Positions 26,896-35,758 of a stretch of DNA of 64,000 nucleotides are shown one piece after another. The position numbers were made by a program, and so were the translations under genes. This DNA comes from Parvularculaceae bacterium (GTDB taxonomy: Bacteria > Pseudomonadota > Alphaproteobacteria > Caulobacterales > Parvularculaceae): contig JANQSJ010000004.1 in assembly GCA_028284065.1 (NCBI GenBank), positions 124,001 to 188,000 of the forward strand, written 5' to 3'. The notes under the pieces are model-generated. The model was given only the letters and a program-made list of their open reading frames with translations. It was not told where the DNA came from and did no database searches. Positions within the stretch are counted from its first letter, which is position 1. Every line of letters begins with the position of its first letter.

Positions 26896-29775
26896 GCCGT
26901 CAATCGTGAGGCCGGACGCAGGCCTCCCTTGCGCAAGTTGTCCGTAAAGGGAGCGTATCTGCGATGCGTGGCCGACGGCCAGCGGCTTGATGAGGCTCGC
27001 TTCGCCGACGCCCGCGGCGCGCGCGAGGAGCTCGCCGAAGCGGCGCCGCGGCGCTGATCGCCGTGGCTCGCGCCAGTCAGACAGCCCCCGCGCGGTTGCG
27101 AGCCGCGCGTGAAATCCGTGCGCCGCCTTCAGGGCGCGCGCCACGTCTGCGCCGATAAGGTCCGCCCGCGTCATACGGTCGAGCGCATCGCCTGCGCATG
27201 CGCCGCGCAGGTCCGGATGCGCCGCCACATGGCGGTGGGTGAGAATGGAAATGACCAGATCGACGTCCGCCGAGCCTCCGTCCGGCTGGTCGAACGGCGA
27301 CAGGCCGTCCGCCCCATTGTCGGCCTGGCGCAGCCGCTGGGTGCGCATGCGGTCGACGTCGCGCATCATCGCGTCGGCGCGCCGATTGGGGTCGGCCGCC
27401 GCGCGGAGCGCAGCGGCGACGGGCGCGTCGTCGCCGACAAGGGTGACTGCGCGAGCGTAAGCGAGGCGGTCCGCGGCGATCGCCTCCTCGTTCAGAAACG
27501 CCTTGATCCTGTCGAAGCTCGAAACCAGGGATCCTGCGTCGCCGCCAGGCCGCTTGCCGGTCGCCGGGCGGAGCGCAAACGGGGGCGCGCAGAGGTTTTC
27601 TGCGCGTTTGAGGAAGGATTGCGCCGCCTTCGTCGCCGGCTCCAGCATCTCATCCGGGGCGGCGAAAATGAGCGTCGCCGGCGCGCCCGGCGCGCCGTCA
27701 AAGCCGGCGGAAAGCCGGATAAGGCACGCCGCCGCGGCACCCGCCTCCGCCGCGCAGCCTTGGAACAGCGTCGCCAGCGTCGCGTCGTCAATCTTGCGGA
27801 GCGCCTCGGCCGCCGCAGCGACGTCCATAACGCCGATCGCCGTCAGCCCGGCCACGCGCGCGATGATGTCCCGGCGCCAGGCGGCGATGTCCTTCGGCGT
27901 CTCGAGCCCGTCAGGGCCAAAACGCATAAGGAGTTCGTCGGCGTCCGCAGGGTGCTCAATATCGTCCGCTTGCAGAAGAAGCGCAGCCCCATCCGCGGTC
28001 TCCGCGAGCGGCCCGGCTGTCGGCGCAAAGTCGCCGAGGGCGTGGGCGAGGCCGGCATGAATTGCGGGCTCACGGAGCTTTTCGGCGAGCGTTTCCTGGT
28101 CCAGCGTCGTCGAACGCAGGACGGCGTCGAACAGGCGCGCCGCGTCGTCGGGCGATTTGGTCTCGCCGAATGCGGTCAGAAGGCCGGGCGCGATCGCGGC
28201 GAAACGGGGCGGCGCGCCGTCAGCCTTCGCCCAGCGCGCGGCCCAATCATCAATCCGAAGGCAGAGGGTTTCGCTATCGTCGAAGCCCAGCGTCTCGAGC
28301 GTCTGCGCGTCGGCGACCCGGTCGCCTGCTTCCGCCGCCTCGCCTGCTTCCGCCGGTGGCCTCCCGGCGGCGGCAGAACGGGGTTGGGCGCGGAAAGGGG
28401 CGAACGCCATATGCGGGCCGGCCGCGAGGCGATCGAAAGCGTCCTCAGCATCGGCCATCGCGCCATAAAGGGCGAGGTCGAACTTGTCCGTGGAGGAAAA
28501 ACCAGACAGCGCGGCGAGCGCGTCGCGGTCCGCATCATACGCGCCTTCGCCGATCATGCCGGCGCGCGAGGCGACGGTTAGCGCGAAGCCTGCGCCGGCG
28601 GAAAGGCGGTCCGCAACGTGCCGCGCGATAAGGCCGCTTTCACCTGCGATCCTGATCGCCTCGGCGGTTCTCGGCGCGCGGAAGCACGGCCGCGCCGCGC
28701 CGTGAAGGCGGCGCAGCGCCGCGGCGATGCGGCCAAAGGCGGCGGCCGGGTCGACGTCGACGGATATCCCGGCCTCGCCCGCGGCGGGCGGCAGCGCATT
28801 CCAGACGATGTCGTCGATCTCCTCCAGAAACGCGCCCCCCGCATCGGCGTCGCCGGCGACAATGCGGGCCCCGGCGATCCATTCGGCGAAAGCGTTCATT
28901 TGCGGATTGGCGATCGCGGCGGCGAGGCGCGCCTCGCTTTCGACGACGCCCTGGCCGTTCACGCCGTCGCCGAGCGGCGTCGTTACCGCAAAGACGCATG
29001 GTTCGCCCGGCGCGCCGGCGAGCGCGTCCTTAAGCTCCGCGCCGATCCGCACAAAGGCCCGCTCCGCGGCGGCCGCGTTACGGTCAGCGAAGCGGGCGCC
29101 GCCATAGACCACAATGACCTCGATTGGCGCTCCGCCGACAAGGTCGCGTGAGGCGAGGGCGCCGCCGGCAAGGGCGAAGACGCCCTCCATGGCGTCGCCG
29201 GCCGCGCCGAGCTTTAGCTCGCCGCGCCCGATCGCCGCCCGCACCAGCCAGCCAAGACCGGCCTCGACGATTCGATCGGCGAACCAGGCGCGCGATTCGC
29301 ACGCTTCGGAAGCGGATATGTCGCCCGCGAGTTCAGCGATGTCGAGGGCCAGATCAATTCGCGCACGAATTGACGCAAGCGCCGAATTCAACGTTGAGCC
29401 CGCCCCGACGCCTTCGCGGACGCTTTCTAGGTCGGCGAAAGCTTCGTCCAGCACGTCGTCGGCGCGTCCGACAAGCGCTTCCGCGGCGATCGCCGGCCGG
29501 CGCATCGCGGCGTCCGCCGTGCGGCGCGTGCGGCCGAATGCGTTCAGCATGGCGAGGGCCCGGCGGGGTTCGTCAAGATCTGCGGAGGGGGCCTCGCCCA
29601 GCGCCTTTTCGAGCTCCCTGCGCCATTCCTTGGCGCTTGCGGCGGCCGCGGACGGGTCGAGCGCGCGCGCGCCGTCATTCGGGACTTTCGGGGCGGGAGC
29701 CGGCGCAGCGGCCTCCGGCGCCTCGGCCGGCCGCTGCCCGCGCGGGCGCGTGGGCGCCTGGCGGCCTGGGGTCAT
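26893..29775 (-). CDS. Catalytically degenerate GlnE-like protein (glutamine synthetase adenylyltransferase fold)
   Basis: A 960-residue protein, close to GlnE's usual 940-1000. Two halves follow the GlnE plan. N half: SRDLVGGAPIEVIVVY (residues 209-224) aligns with the GRELxxSSDIDLIFLY motif, but the Asp pair is Pro217 and Glu219; AEWIAGARIVAGDADAGGAFLEEI then matches the RYAxxKARVIAGD block. C half: LRPATGKRPGGDAGSLVSSF matches LRPSGxxGPLVSS, ARAVTLVGD matches xRARVVAGD, and GGSADVDLVISILTHRHVAAHP matches GGLVDIEFIxQYLxLxHA; the second DxD is GAPATLIFAA. Both active sites thus look dead. GlnE normally adenylylates and de-adenylylates glutamine synthetase. The fold assignment is mine from motif order; a binding or regulatory role is a guess. 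Confidence 0.65.
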   Translation of the reverse strand: MTPGRQAPTRPRGQRPAEAPEAAAPAPAPKVPNDGARALDPSAAAASAKEWRRELEKALGEAPSADLDEPRRALAMLNAFGRTRRTADAAMRRPAIAAEALVGRADDVLDEAFADLESVREGVGAGSTLNSALASIRARIDLALDIAELAGDISASEACESRAWFADRIVEAGLGWLVRAAIGRGELKLGAAGDAMEGVFALAGGALASRDLVGGAPIEVIVVYGGARFADRNAAAAERAFVRIGAELKDALAGAPGEPCVFAVTTPLGDGVNGQGVVESEARLAAAIANPQMNAFAEWIAGARIVAGDADAGGAFLEEIDDIVWNALPPAAGEAGISVDVDPAAAFGRIAAALRRLHGAARPCFRAPRTAEAIRIAGESGLIARHVADRLSAGAGFALTVASRAGMIGEGAYDADRDALAALSGFSSTDKFDLALYGAMADAEDAFDRLAAGPHMAFAPFRAQPRSAAAGRPPAEAGEAAEAGDRVADAQTLETLGFDDSETLCLRIDDWAARWAKADGAPPRFAAIAPGLLTAFGETKSPDDAARLFDAVLRSTTLDQETLAEKLREPAIHAGLAHALGDFAPTAGPLAETADGAALLLQADDIEHPADADELLMRFGPDGLETPKDIAAWRRDIIARVAGLTAIGVMDVAAAAEALRKIDDATLATLFQGCAAEAGAAAACLIRLSAGFDGAPGAPATLIFAAPDEMLEPATKAAQSFLKRAENLCAPPFALRPATGKRPGGDAGSLVSSFDRIKAFLNEEAIAADRLAYARAVTLVGDDAPVAAALRAAADPNRRADAMMRDVDRMRTQRLRQADNGADGLSPFDQPDGGSADVDLVISILTHRHVAAHPDLRGACAGDALDRMTRADLIGADVARALKAAHGFHARLATARGLSDWREPRRSAPRRRFGELLARAAGVGEASLIKPLAVGHASQIRSLYGQLAQGRPASGLTIDG

Positions 29776-29940
29776 GAACGGGCTCCTTCGTTACGCAACT
29801 ATCATGGCCGCGGCGCGCCCGTCGCCGCGTCGGCCCACATGGCACGACGCCCGTCAAGCCTCGGTTAAATCTGTTGCTTCATTTGTTGCGCGCATCTTAT
29901 ACCGCGGGCGAACCGGTTAATCCGAAAGGTAAAACACGTC

Positions 29941-31575
29941 TTGACACGGAGGGTTGCGCTCATCCTGCTGGCCGCGCGCCGGGCGAGGGCCCGGCTCGCC
30001 GGGCTGAGCGCCGTCGCCGTGTGGGGATTTGCGATCCTTATCGGCGCGGCGAGCGCCTATGGCGTCATCGGCTTCCTGTTCGCCATCAACTTCGTCTCCG
30101 CGCTCGCGTTCGGCGCGACAGAGACGATGATCATCAGCGGCGCCTCCTCGCTCGGGGCGTTCAGGGCCTGGCTCGCCCCGACGCTCGGCGGATGCGCCGT
30201 GGCCGGCGTTCTATATGCGGCCGACAAGTTCGACTGGCTCGGCGGCGGACGCGCGCAAGGGGTCGCGGACGTGATCGAGGCGCGCGCCGTTAAGAATGGC
30301 TCGATCTCGGCGCGCACCGGGGTCGCGACCGCGCTCGTCTCGGCGATCTCGATCGGGGCCGGCGGCAGCGCCGGTCGCGAAGGTCCGGCGGTGCATCTCG
30401 GCGCTTCGATCGCCTCCCTCCTCGATGACAGGTTTGGCTTCAGCGCCCAGGACCGGCGCACGCTTCTCGGGTGCGGGGCGGCGGGGGCCGTGGCGGCGAG
30501 CTTTAATGCGCCGATCGCCGGCGTTCTATTTGCGCTCGAAGTGGTGATGGGGGCCTACGGACTCTCGATTTTCGGGCCCATCGCCGCGGCGAGCGTCACC
30601 GCGGCGGTGGTCGCGCGCACGCATCTGGGCAATTACCCCGCGGTCGCCGCGCCCGCCTATGGCGACATCGCGACCGTGGATGTGGCGCTGGCGGCTGTGC
30701 TTGGCCTGCTCTGCGGCATCGTCGCGACGGCCTTTTTGCTGGCGACGGAGCAATTGACGCTGGCCGTCAGGCGCGCGGCGGACAAGCGCAAAATCTCCTA
30801 CGTCTGGCTGCCGCCGGTCGGCGGCTCGATAATCGGCGTTATGGGCGCACTGCATCCGGAGGTGCTGGGCGTCGGCTATGAGGCGGTGACGAACGTCTTC
30901 GAAGGCGCCTATGCGGTCGACGTCCTTCTGTTCCTGCTGGTCCTGAAGATCGCCGCGACGGCGGTGACGCTCTCCTGCCGGTTCGGCGGCGGCGTCTTCT
31001 CGCCGGGCCTTGTCATCGGCGCGTTCGCCGGCGCGACGTTCGGCGGGATTGTCGCGGGCGAGGCGCCGACGGCGACCGCGGGGCCGGCTTTCTACGCCAT
31101 GGTGGGCATGGGCGCAGCGTCGGGGGCGATCATCGGCGCGCCAATTTCGACGACGCTGATCGTTTTTGAGATGACCGGCGACTACGAGCTGACGATTTCG
31201 CTCATTCTCGCGGTCGCGCTCGCAACCCTCGTCAGCCAGGCGCTTGCTGGCCGGACGTTCTTTCACTGGCAGTTGTCGCGGCGCGGGTATGATCTCTCCG
31301 AAGGACCGCAGGGCGTCATACTACAGACCATCCGCGTACGCGATGTGATGGAGCGGATGCCGCCCTCGGCGGCGCTGCCGGAGGGCGCGGCGCGCCTGCA
31401 GACGCAGGACTCGCTCGGACGCGCGCTCGCGGAATTCGAAAAACAGGAGGAGGTCGGCCTTCCCGTCGTATCCCCCCGGGCGCCGGAGGAGGTCGTCGGC
31501 TATCTCTCCCGCGTGAAGGCGCTGCACGCTTACAATCGCGCCCTTGTCGACAGCCATGTGGAGCACCACCGCTGA
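29941..31575 (+). CDS. clcA: ClC family chloride channel/transporter with shortened CBS tail
   Basis: A 544-residue membrane protein with about ten or more helices. ClC motifs are present: GGSAGREGPAVHLG (selectivity region with the gating Glu of GREGP), GGGVFSPGLVIGAFAG and GAPISTTLIVFEMTGDY. The E. coli exchanger's IIEEMR region reads FALEVVM here, so the position of its proton-pathway Glu (E203) is Val; this suggests altered or absent proton coupling. The C-terminal 90 residues look like a partial CBS pair (IRVRDVMERMPP; GLPVV). Start TTG at 29941 is uncertain: AAAGGT lies about ten bases before. Role: anion movement across the inner membrane. Confidence 0.85.
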   Translation: MTRRVALILLAARRARARLAGLSAVAVWGFAILIGAASAYGVIGFLFAINFVSALAFGATETMIISGASSLGAFRAWLAPTLGGCAVAGVLYAADKFDWLGGGRAQGVADVIEARAVKNGSISARTGVATALVSAISIGAGGSAGREGPAVHLGASIASLLDDRFGFSAQDRRTLLGCGAAGAVAASFNAPIAGVLFALEVVMGAYGLSIFGPIAAASVTAAVVARTHLGNYPAVAAPAYGDIATVDVALAAVLGLLCGIVATAFLLATEQLTLAVRRAADKRKISYVWLPPVGGSIIGVMGALHPEVLGVGYEAVTNVFEGAYAVDVLLFLLVLKIAATAVTLSCRFGGGVFSPGLVIGAFAGATFGGIVAGEAPTATAGPAFYAMVGMGAASGAIIGAPISTTLIVFEMTGDYELTISLILAVALATLVSQALAGRTFFHWQLSRRGYDLSEGPQGVILQTIRVRDVMERMPPSAALPEGAARLQTQDSLGRALAEFEKQEEVGLPVVSPRAPEEVVGYLSRVKALHAYNRALVDSHVEHHR

Positions 31576-31582
31576 GCGTCGA

Positions 31583-32452
31583 TCACGTGGCCGCCGGCGC
31601 GTCGGCGGCGTTGATCCGTTCGGTTATCTCTGCGATGCGCGTCAGGGATTGCAGCGCGATCGGCAGGGCGACCGCCGATTCCATGAATTCGTATGAATAA
31701 GTGACGATGGAGAAGATTTCGCCCGGCGAGGCGTCTGTCCGCGTCGCCGCGAACCAGAGATTAAAGGCGAGCATCGCCATCAGGAGGCCGAAGATAAGTC
31801 CGTAGACGATGGATTCAGTGTCGGAAAGGCGCACCTCATGTCGCCGGATGCTGAGAAGGTGCGCGCGCACCGCCTCCATGACGCCGCTTTCGATGCGCGT
31901 CACCTGTTCTTCGGCTTGGGCGTTAAGATCGCGATTGAGGCGGAAGAAGCGTGGAGCCGACGCGCCGTAGACCAACAAAAGCGTCGCCGTCGCGGCGCCG
32001 GCGGAAAGGGCGAGCGCGCGGTCGAACGAAAACAGGATGACGACCGACGCGATCACCTGGATCGTCGCGGTCAGGACCAGCGGCAACTCCTCTTCGAGGA
32101 AGTCCACAAGCTCGCGCCCCATGGTCAGGCGCGCATTGACGGCGGAGACGGGCTGGCCTTGCGCCCGTTCGACGATCGCGCTCCCGAGCGCCGCGCGCAT
32201 CGAGCCATAGACGCGCGTATCATATACCCTGCGGCCGACCGCGACCGTGAGGAGCAGGAAGACTGCGCCGATGAGATAGGCGAAGGGCCGCCACTCGTCC
32301 GTCAGGAGACCATCTATCGACCGACCGATAAGGAGCGGCAGCGCGGCCAGGAGCGCCGTCTCGACGAGCGTAATCGCCCAGGTGAGGGACGTGCGCCTCC
32401 AGAACGCGGCTATTAGGCCGCCAAGCGAAAGGCGAGCGCCGAGCTGCTTCAT
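31583..32452 (-). CDS. ABC transporter six-helix membrane domain without ATPase
   Basis: A 289-residue protein matching the transmembrane domain of ABC exporters: about six helices (TWAITLVETALLAALPLLIGRSIDGLL at 23-49 is helix 1 and the following loop) and the usual long cytosolic extensions. The frame ends before any Walker A, signature or Walker B motif, and no ATPase gene is adjacent. Its ATG overlaps the stop of the hydroxylase gene (ATGA), so it is the last gene of a TetR-hydroxylase-ABC unit. It may work with an ATPase encoded elsewhere or act alone; neither is shown. Confidence 0.75.
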   Translation of the reverse strand: MKQLGARLSLGGLIAAFWRRTSLTWAITLVETALLAALPLLIGRSIDGLLTDEWRPFAYLIGAVFLLLTVAVGRRVYDTRVYGSMRAALGSAIVERAQGQPVSAVNARLTMGRELVDFLEEELPLVLTATIQVIASVVILFSFDRALALSAGAATATLLLVYGASAPRFFRLNRDLNAQAEEQVTRIESGVMEAVRAHLLSIRRHEVRLSDTESIVYGLIFGLLMAMLAFNLWFAATRTDASPGEIFSIVTYSYEFMESAVALPIALQSLTRIAEITERINAADAPAAT

Positions 32453-33339
32453 TTGGCTGTCGTTGCGGCGGGCTTAGGCGCGCCGTCATTGGCCGGGTTC
32501 GGCGCCCAGCCCGGCGGCCCGAAGACATACATCCACCACTCGCCGAAACTGCGGGCATGCTTCAGGTCATGGAAAAAACGCGGCAGTTCTGAGAACCACA
32601 CCACCAGAGGATGCACGCTGTCGAAGTCGCGCTTGAGGCCGTAGCGCGGCGTCTCCTCCTCCTGCTGATAGGTGCCGAACAGTCGGTCCCAGATAATCAG
32701 AATGCCGCCATAATTTGTGTCGAGGTATTTCGCGTCGCAGCCATGGTGCACGCGGTGATTGGCAGGCGTGTTCAGGACGCCGTCGAGGGGGCCGAGCTTG
32801 CCAATAAGCTCGGTGTGGATCCAGATCTGATAGGCCTGCACGACGATGATGGCGAAAAAGATGAGCTCCGGCGCGAAGCCGAGGAACAGCATCGGCAGAT
32901 GAAATATCGCTGACGTGACGCCTTCAAGCGGCCCGAACCGGAATGCGACGCTGATGTTCATGAAGCGTGAGGAGTGGTGCACCGCGTGCTGCGTCCAGAG
33001 CGACCGCCATTCATGGGCGAAGCGATGCTCCCAATAATAAACGAAATCGGCGACAAGGACCGCGAGCGCCGCCGTGCCGATAGTGATCGGCATTCGCCAC
33101 GAGACATAGGTCTCCGCGATCGCGACATAGCCGGCATAAGCAAAAGTAAGGACGAAGATCTCCATCAGGAGGAATGGAATCTGCGTTGAGAAGCTCGCGA
33201 ACATGTCCGCATAGCCGCGCCAGCGAAAGGAGCGCGTGAAAAGTCCCTTCACGAACTCAATCGCGAGAATCGCGCCGCCGATGACATAGAAGGCTTCGTC
33301 AAGTGACGAGCTGAACTGCTCCAGAGCCTCAGGCGTCAT
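32449..33339 (-). CDS. Sterol desaturase / fatty acid hydroxylase family membrane di-iron enzyme
   Basis: A 296-residue integral membrane oxidase. The His clusters of the di-iron site are all present: HRFAH (105-109), HAVHH (118-122) and HRVHHGCD near residue 197, with three or four membrane helices before and between them. The family hydroxylates or desaturates lipids (fatty acids, sterols, carotenoids, alkylglycerols) with O2; the substrate is unknown. The stop codon of the TetR gene overlaps its start and its own stop overlaps the ABC gene (4-base overlaps), so the three are one operon. Confidence 0.9.
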   Translation of the reverse strand: MTPEALEQFSSSLDEAFYVIGGAILAIEFVKGLFTRSFRWRGYADMFASFSTQIPFLLMEIFVLTFAYAGYVAIAETYVSWRMPITIGTAALAVLVADFVYYWEHRFAHEWRSLWTQHAVHHSSRFMNISVAFRFGPLEGVTSAIFHLPMLFLGFAPELIFFAIIVVQAYQIWIHTELIGKLGPLDGVLNTPANHRVHHGCDAKYLDTNYGGILIIWDRLFGTYQQEEETPRYGLKRDFDSVHPLVVWFSELPRFFHDLKHARSFGEWWMYVFGPPGWAPNPANDGAPKPAATTAK

Positions 33340-33905
33340 TTGGGTTTCTCCATTCCGGCGCCGCCCAGGCCGATCGTCAGGGTGCGCCAGGCGAGTTCGG
33401 CGGCTTGGCTATGCGTCGCCTCCCCGGCCTTCACGCTTTCCCACGCGGCGAAAACGAGGTGGTCATAGGCCTGCGCGATCCAGGCGGTCGGCGCGGCTTG
33501 CTCGAAAACGCCCTCGTCCTTCGCTGCGTCTATAAGCTCCCGCGTCTCGCGCATCAGTCGGTCGAACTCCGCGGCGATGGCGGGATCGTTCTCCAACGGC
33601 TCGCGCGACAGGAACCAGTGCCGGTCGCCGAGCGGGATGACGGCCTCAAGGGTTCGGCGCAGCGCTTCGCCCGGGCTGTCGACGCCCGCGCAGGCGGCGT
33701 CCGCCGCTGCGTCCATCTCCTCAATGGCGATGAGGGCGAGGGTGCGGATGAGATCCTCGCGGCCTGCGAAATGCCGGTGCAGGGTCGCCCTCCCGACGCC
33801 GGCGCGGGCGGCGATCTCGGCGAGGGATGAGCCGGGCGCGTCGGCGAGGACGTCGAAGGCGGCGTCGATGATCGCGTCTTTAGGGGTCGGACGAAGGCTT
33901 TGCAT
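33336..33905 (-). CDS. TetR family transcriptional regulator
   Basis: A 189-residue repressor-type protein. The HTH is clear at residues about 25-50 (SLAEIAARAGVGRATLHRHF), followed by DLIRTLALIAIEEMD and a variable ligand domain. It is the first gene of the TetR-hydroxylase-ABC operon, so it probably represses itself and both partners; the inducing ligand may be the lipid handled by them (inference). Start: ATG at 33905. A perfect 20-bp palindrome begins one base upstream of it, the likely operator. Confidence 0.92.
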   Translation of the reverse strand: MQSLRPTPKDAIIDAAFDVLADAPGSSLAEIAARAGVGRATLHRHFAGREDLIRTLALIAIEEMDAAADAACAGVDSPGEALRRTLEAVIPLGDRHWFLSREPLENDPAIAAEFDRLMRETRELIDAAKDEGVFEQAAPTAWIAQAYDHLVFAAWESVKAGEATHSQAAELAWRTLTIGLGGAGMEKPK

Positions 33906-33906
33906 G

Positions 33907-33926
33907 GTGAGACATTGATGTCTCAC
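33907..33926 (-). promoter_or_regulatory. Perfect 20-bp palindromic operator of the TetR operon
   Basis: GTGAGACATTGATGTCTCAC: 9-base arms with a 2-base centre, directly before the TetR ATG. A related half-site (ATGTC...GCTCAC) follows at about 33938-33951 and overlaps a TTGACA (33944-33939, minus strand). The positions suit an autoregulated promoter. Confidence 0.75.
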
Positions 33927-34048
33927 TTGAGAGTATGATGTCAATGGCTCACATAGGCACTGCGCGCGCTTCGTTTGCGTTCGGCGCGTCCACCTTATTA
34001 AGGATTTGATTTATATATATAATTACAAGCCGCGCCTGGTCTGGGCGC

Positions 34049-35578
34049 TTAGATGTCGAACGTCACGCCCTGGGCGAGCGGCAAGTCCGATCCGTAATTC
34101 ACTGTGTTCGTTGCGCGGCGCATATAAGCTTTCCACGCATCCGAGCCCGCTTCGCGGCCGCCGCCAGTGGCTTTCTCGCCGCCGAACGCGCCGCCGATCT
34201 CCGCGCCGGACGTGCCGATATTGACATTGGCGATGCCGCAGTCGCTCCCGACCGCTGACAAGAACCGCTCCGCCTCGCGCACGTCCGTCGTGAAAATCGC
34301 GGAGGAGAGCCCCTGTTCGACCGCGTTCTGGAGCGCGATCGCCTCATCAAGCTCCGTATAGGGAAGGCAGTAAAGGATAGGCGCGAACGTCTCGTCGAGC
34401 ATCGGGCCTTTCTGTTCGGCCATTTCAACGAGCGCAGGCTCGAAATAGGCGCCGTCGAGGCCGTCGATCTTCTTTGGGGCGCCCCCTGTGACCTCCGCGC
34501 CAATCTGGCGAAGGTCGGCGATGACGGAGTTCATCTGGTCGGCGGCGATACGGTCGATCAGCGGACCGACGAGCGTGCGCTCGTCGCGCGGGTCGCCGAT
34601 CGCTGCGGTCCCATAGACTTTCTTCAGCCTGCCAATGAAATCGCCGTGAATGCTCTCATGTACGAAGAGGCGACGCAGGCTGGTGCAGCGCTGGCCGGCG
34701 GTGCCGAGGGCGGAAAACGCGACCGCCCGCACCGCGAGTTCAAGGTCGGCGCTCGGCGCGACGATCGCGGCGTTGTTGCCGCCAAGCTCTAAAATCGCGC
34801 GGGCGAAACGCTTCGCCGCACGCGGCGCGACTTCCGCGCCCATGGCCGTGGAGCCGGTGGCGGAGACGAGCGGAATGCGCCGATCGTCGACGAGCGCGCT
34901 CGCGACGCCCTTGTCGCCGAGAATGACCGATGACAGATCCGGCGGCGGGGCCTCGCCGGTCTCCTCCGCAAAGCGCGCCGCCGCCCCGTCGAAGATCGCC
35001 TGGGTCGCCAGCGCGCAAAGGGGCGTCTTTTCCGACGGTTTCCAGATGCACGGGTTCCCGCAGATGAGCGCAATCGTCGCGTTCCACGACCAGACGGCGA
35101 CGGGAAAGTTGAAGGCGGAAATGATCGCCACCGGCCCTAGCGGGTGCCAGGTCTCCATCATGCGGTGGCCTGGCCGTTCGGAAGGCAGGGTGCGGCCGCC
35201 GACTGTCCGGGACATGCCCGCGGCAAAATCACAGATGTCGATCATCTCCTGCACTTCGCCAAGTCCTTCGGAGAGCGTCTTGCCGGCCTCCAGGGTGACG
35301 ATGCGGGCGAGGGGCGTTTTGGCTGCCCGAAGCTCCTCGCCGAGCAGCCGCACAAGTTCGCCGCGGCGCGGCGCGGGAACCTCCCGCCAGGCATTGAACG
35401 CGTCGACCGCGCGAGACACCGCTTCACGCGCAACGCCCGGATCATCGTCGGCAATGCGCGCGATCTCGCCGCCGTCGATTGGCGAGGTGATCTTGCGGCC
35501 GGCCGCGACTTTCTCCGGAAAGGGCGCGCCGATCTCCTCGAACGCGGCGCGGACATCGTCTTTCGGCGAGAGAGGCAT
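34049..35578 (-). CDS. amaB: Aldehyde dehydrogenase, ALDH7 / aminoadipate semialdehyde (piperideine-6-carboxylate) dehydrogenase type
   Basis: A 509-residue NAD-dependent dehydrogenase. Seen: ISAFNFPVAVWSWN (conserved Asn), WKPSEKTPLCALA (NAD site Lys), ELGGNNAAIVAP (catalytic Glu region) and GTAGQRCTSLRRLFVH (catalytic Cys). These are the antiquitin-like variants (ELGGNN and GQRCTS) of ALDH7, which oxidise 2-aminoadipate 6-semialdehyde in lysine catabolism. Full length, start ATG at 35578. No other lysine-degradation gene is near, so the substrate rests on subfamily resemblance alone. Confidence 0.85.
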   Translation of the reverse strand: MPLSPKDDVRAAFEEIGAPFPEKVAAGRKITSPIDGGEIARIADDDPGVAREAVSRAVDAFNAWREVPAPRRGELVRLLGEELRAAKTPLARIVTLEAGKTLSEGLGEVQEMIDICDFAAGMSRTVGGRTLPSERPGHRMMETWHPLGPVAIISAFNFPVAVWSWNATIALICGNPCIWKPSEKTPLCALATQAIFDGAAARFAEETGEAPPPDLSSVILGDKGVASALVDDRRIPLVSATGSTAMGAEVAPRAAKRFARAILELGGNNAAIVAPSADLELAVRAVAFSALGTAGQRCTSLRRLFVHESIHGDFIGRLKKVYGTAAIGDPRDERTLVGPLIDRIAADQMNSVIADLRQIGAEVTGGAPKKIDGLDGAYFEPALVEMAEQKGPMLDETFAPILYCLPYTELDEAIALQNAVEQGLSSAIFTTDVREAERFLSAVGSDCGIANVNIGTSGAEIGGAFGGEKATGGGREAGSDAWKAYMRRATNTVNYGSDLPLAQGVTFDI

Positions 35579-35758
35579 CTCGGCTCCTTGCGATCCTTGT
35601 TGCGCGGCGCGCGCCGACGCTCTGGGCTGGCGTCTCGCCAGTCGTGGAGTGTCTATGCCGCGCCCCGCGCCCCTCGATCAAGCGTCGGGCCGCCCTCGCG
35701 AAGCTGGTTTGTGCAAAAGGCGCTTATGGAACGAGGCGGCCGCTCCTAATATGCGCGC

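Noticed and set aside
27109-28581. A 490-codon plus-strand open frame opposite the glnE-like gene
   Set aside because: Very Arg-rich composition and no motif; the minus-strand frame shows ordered GlnE-like blocks.
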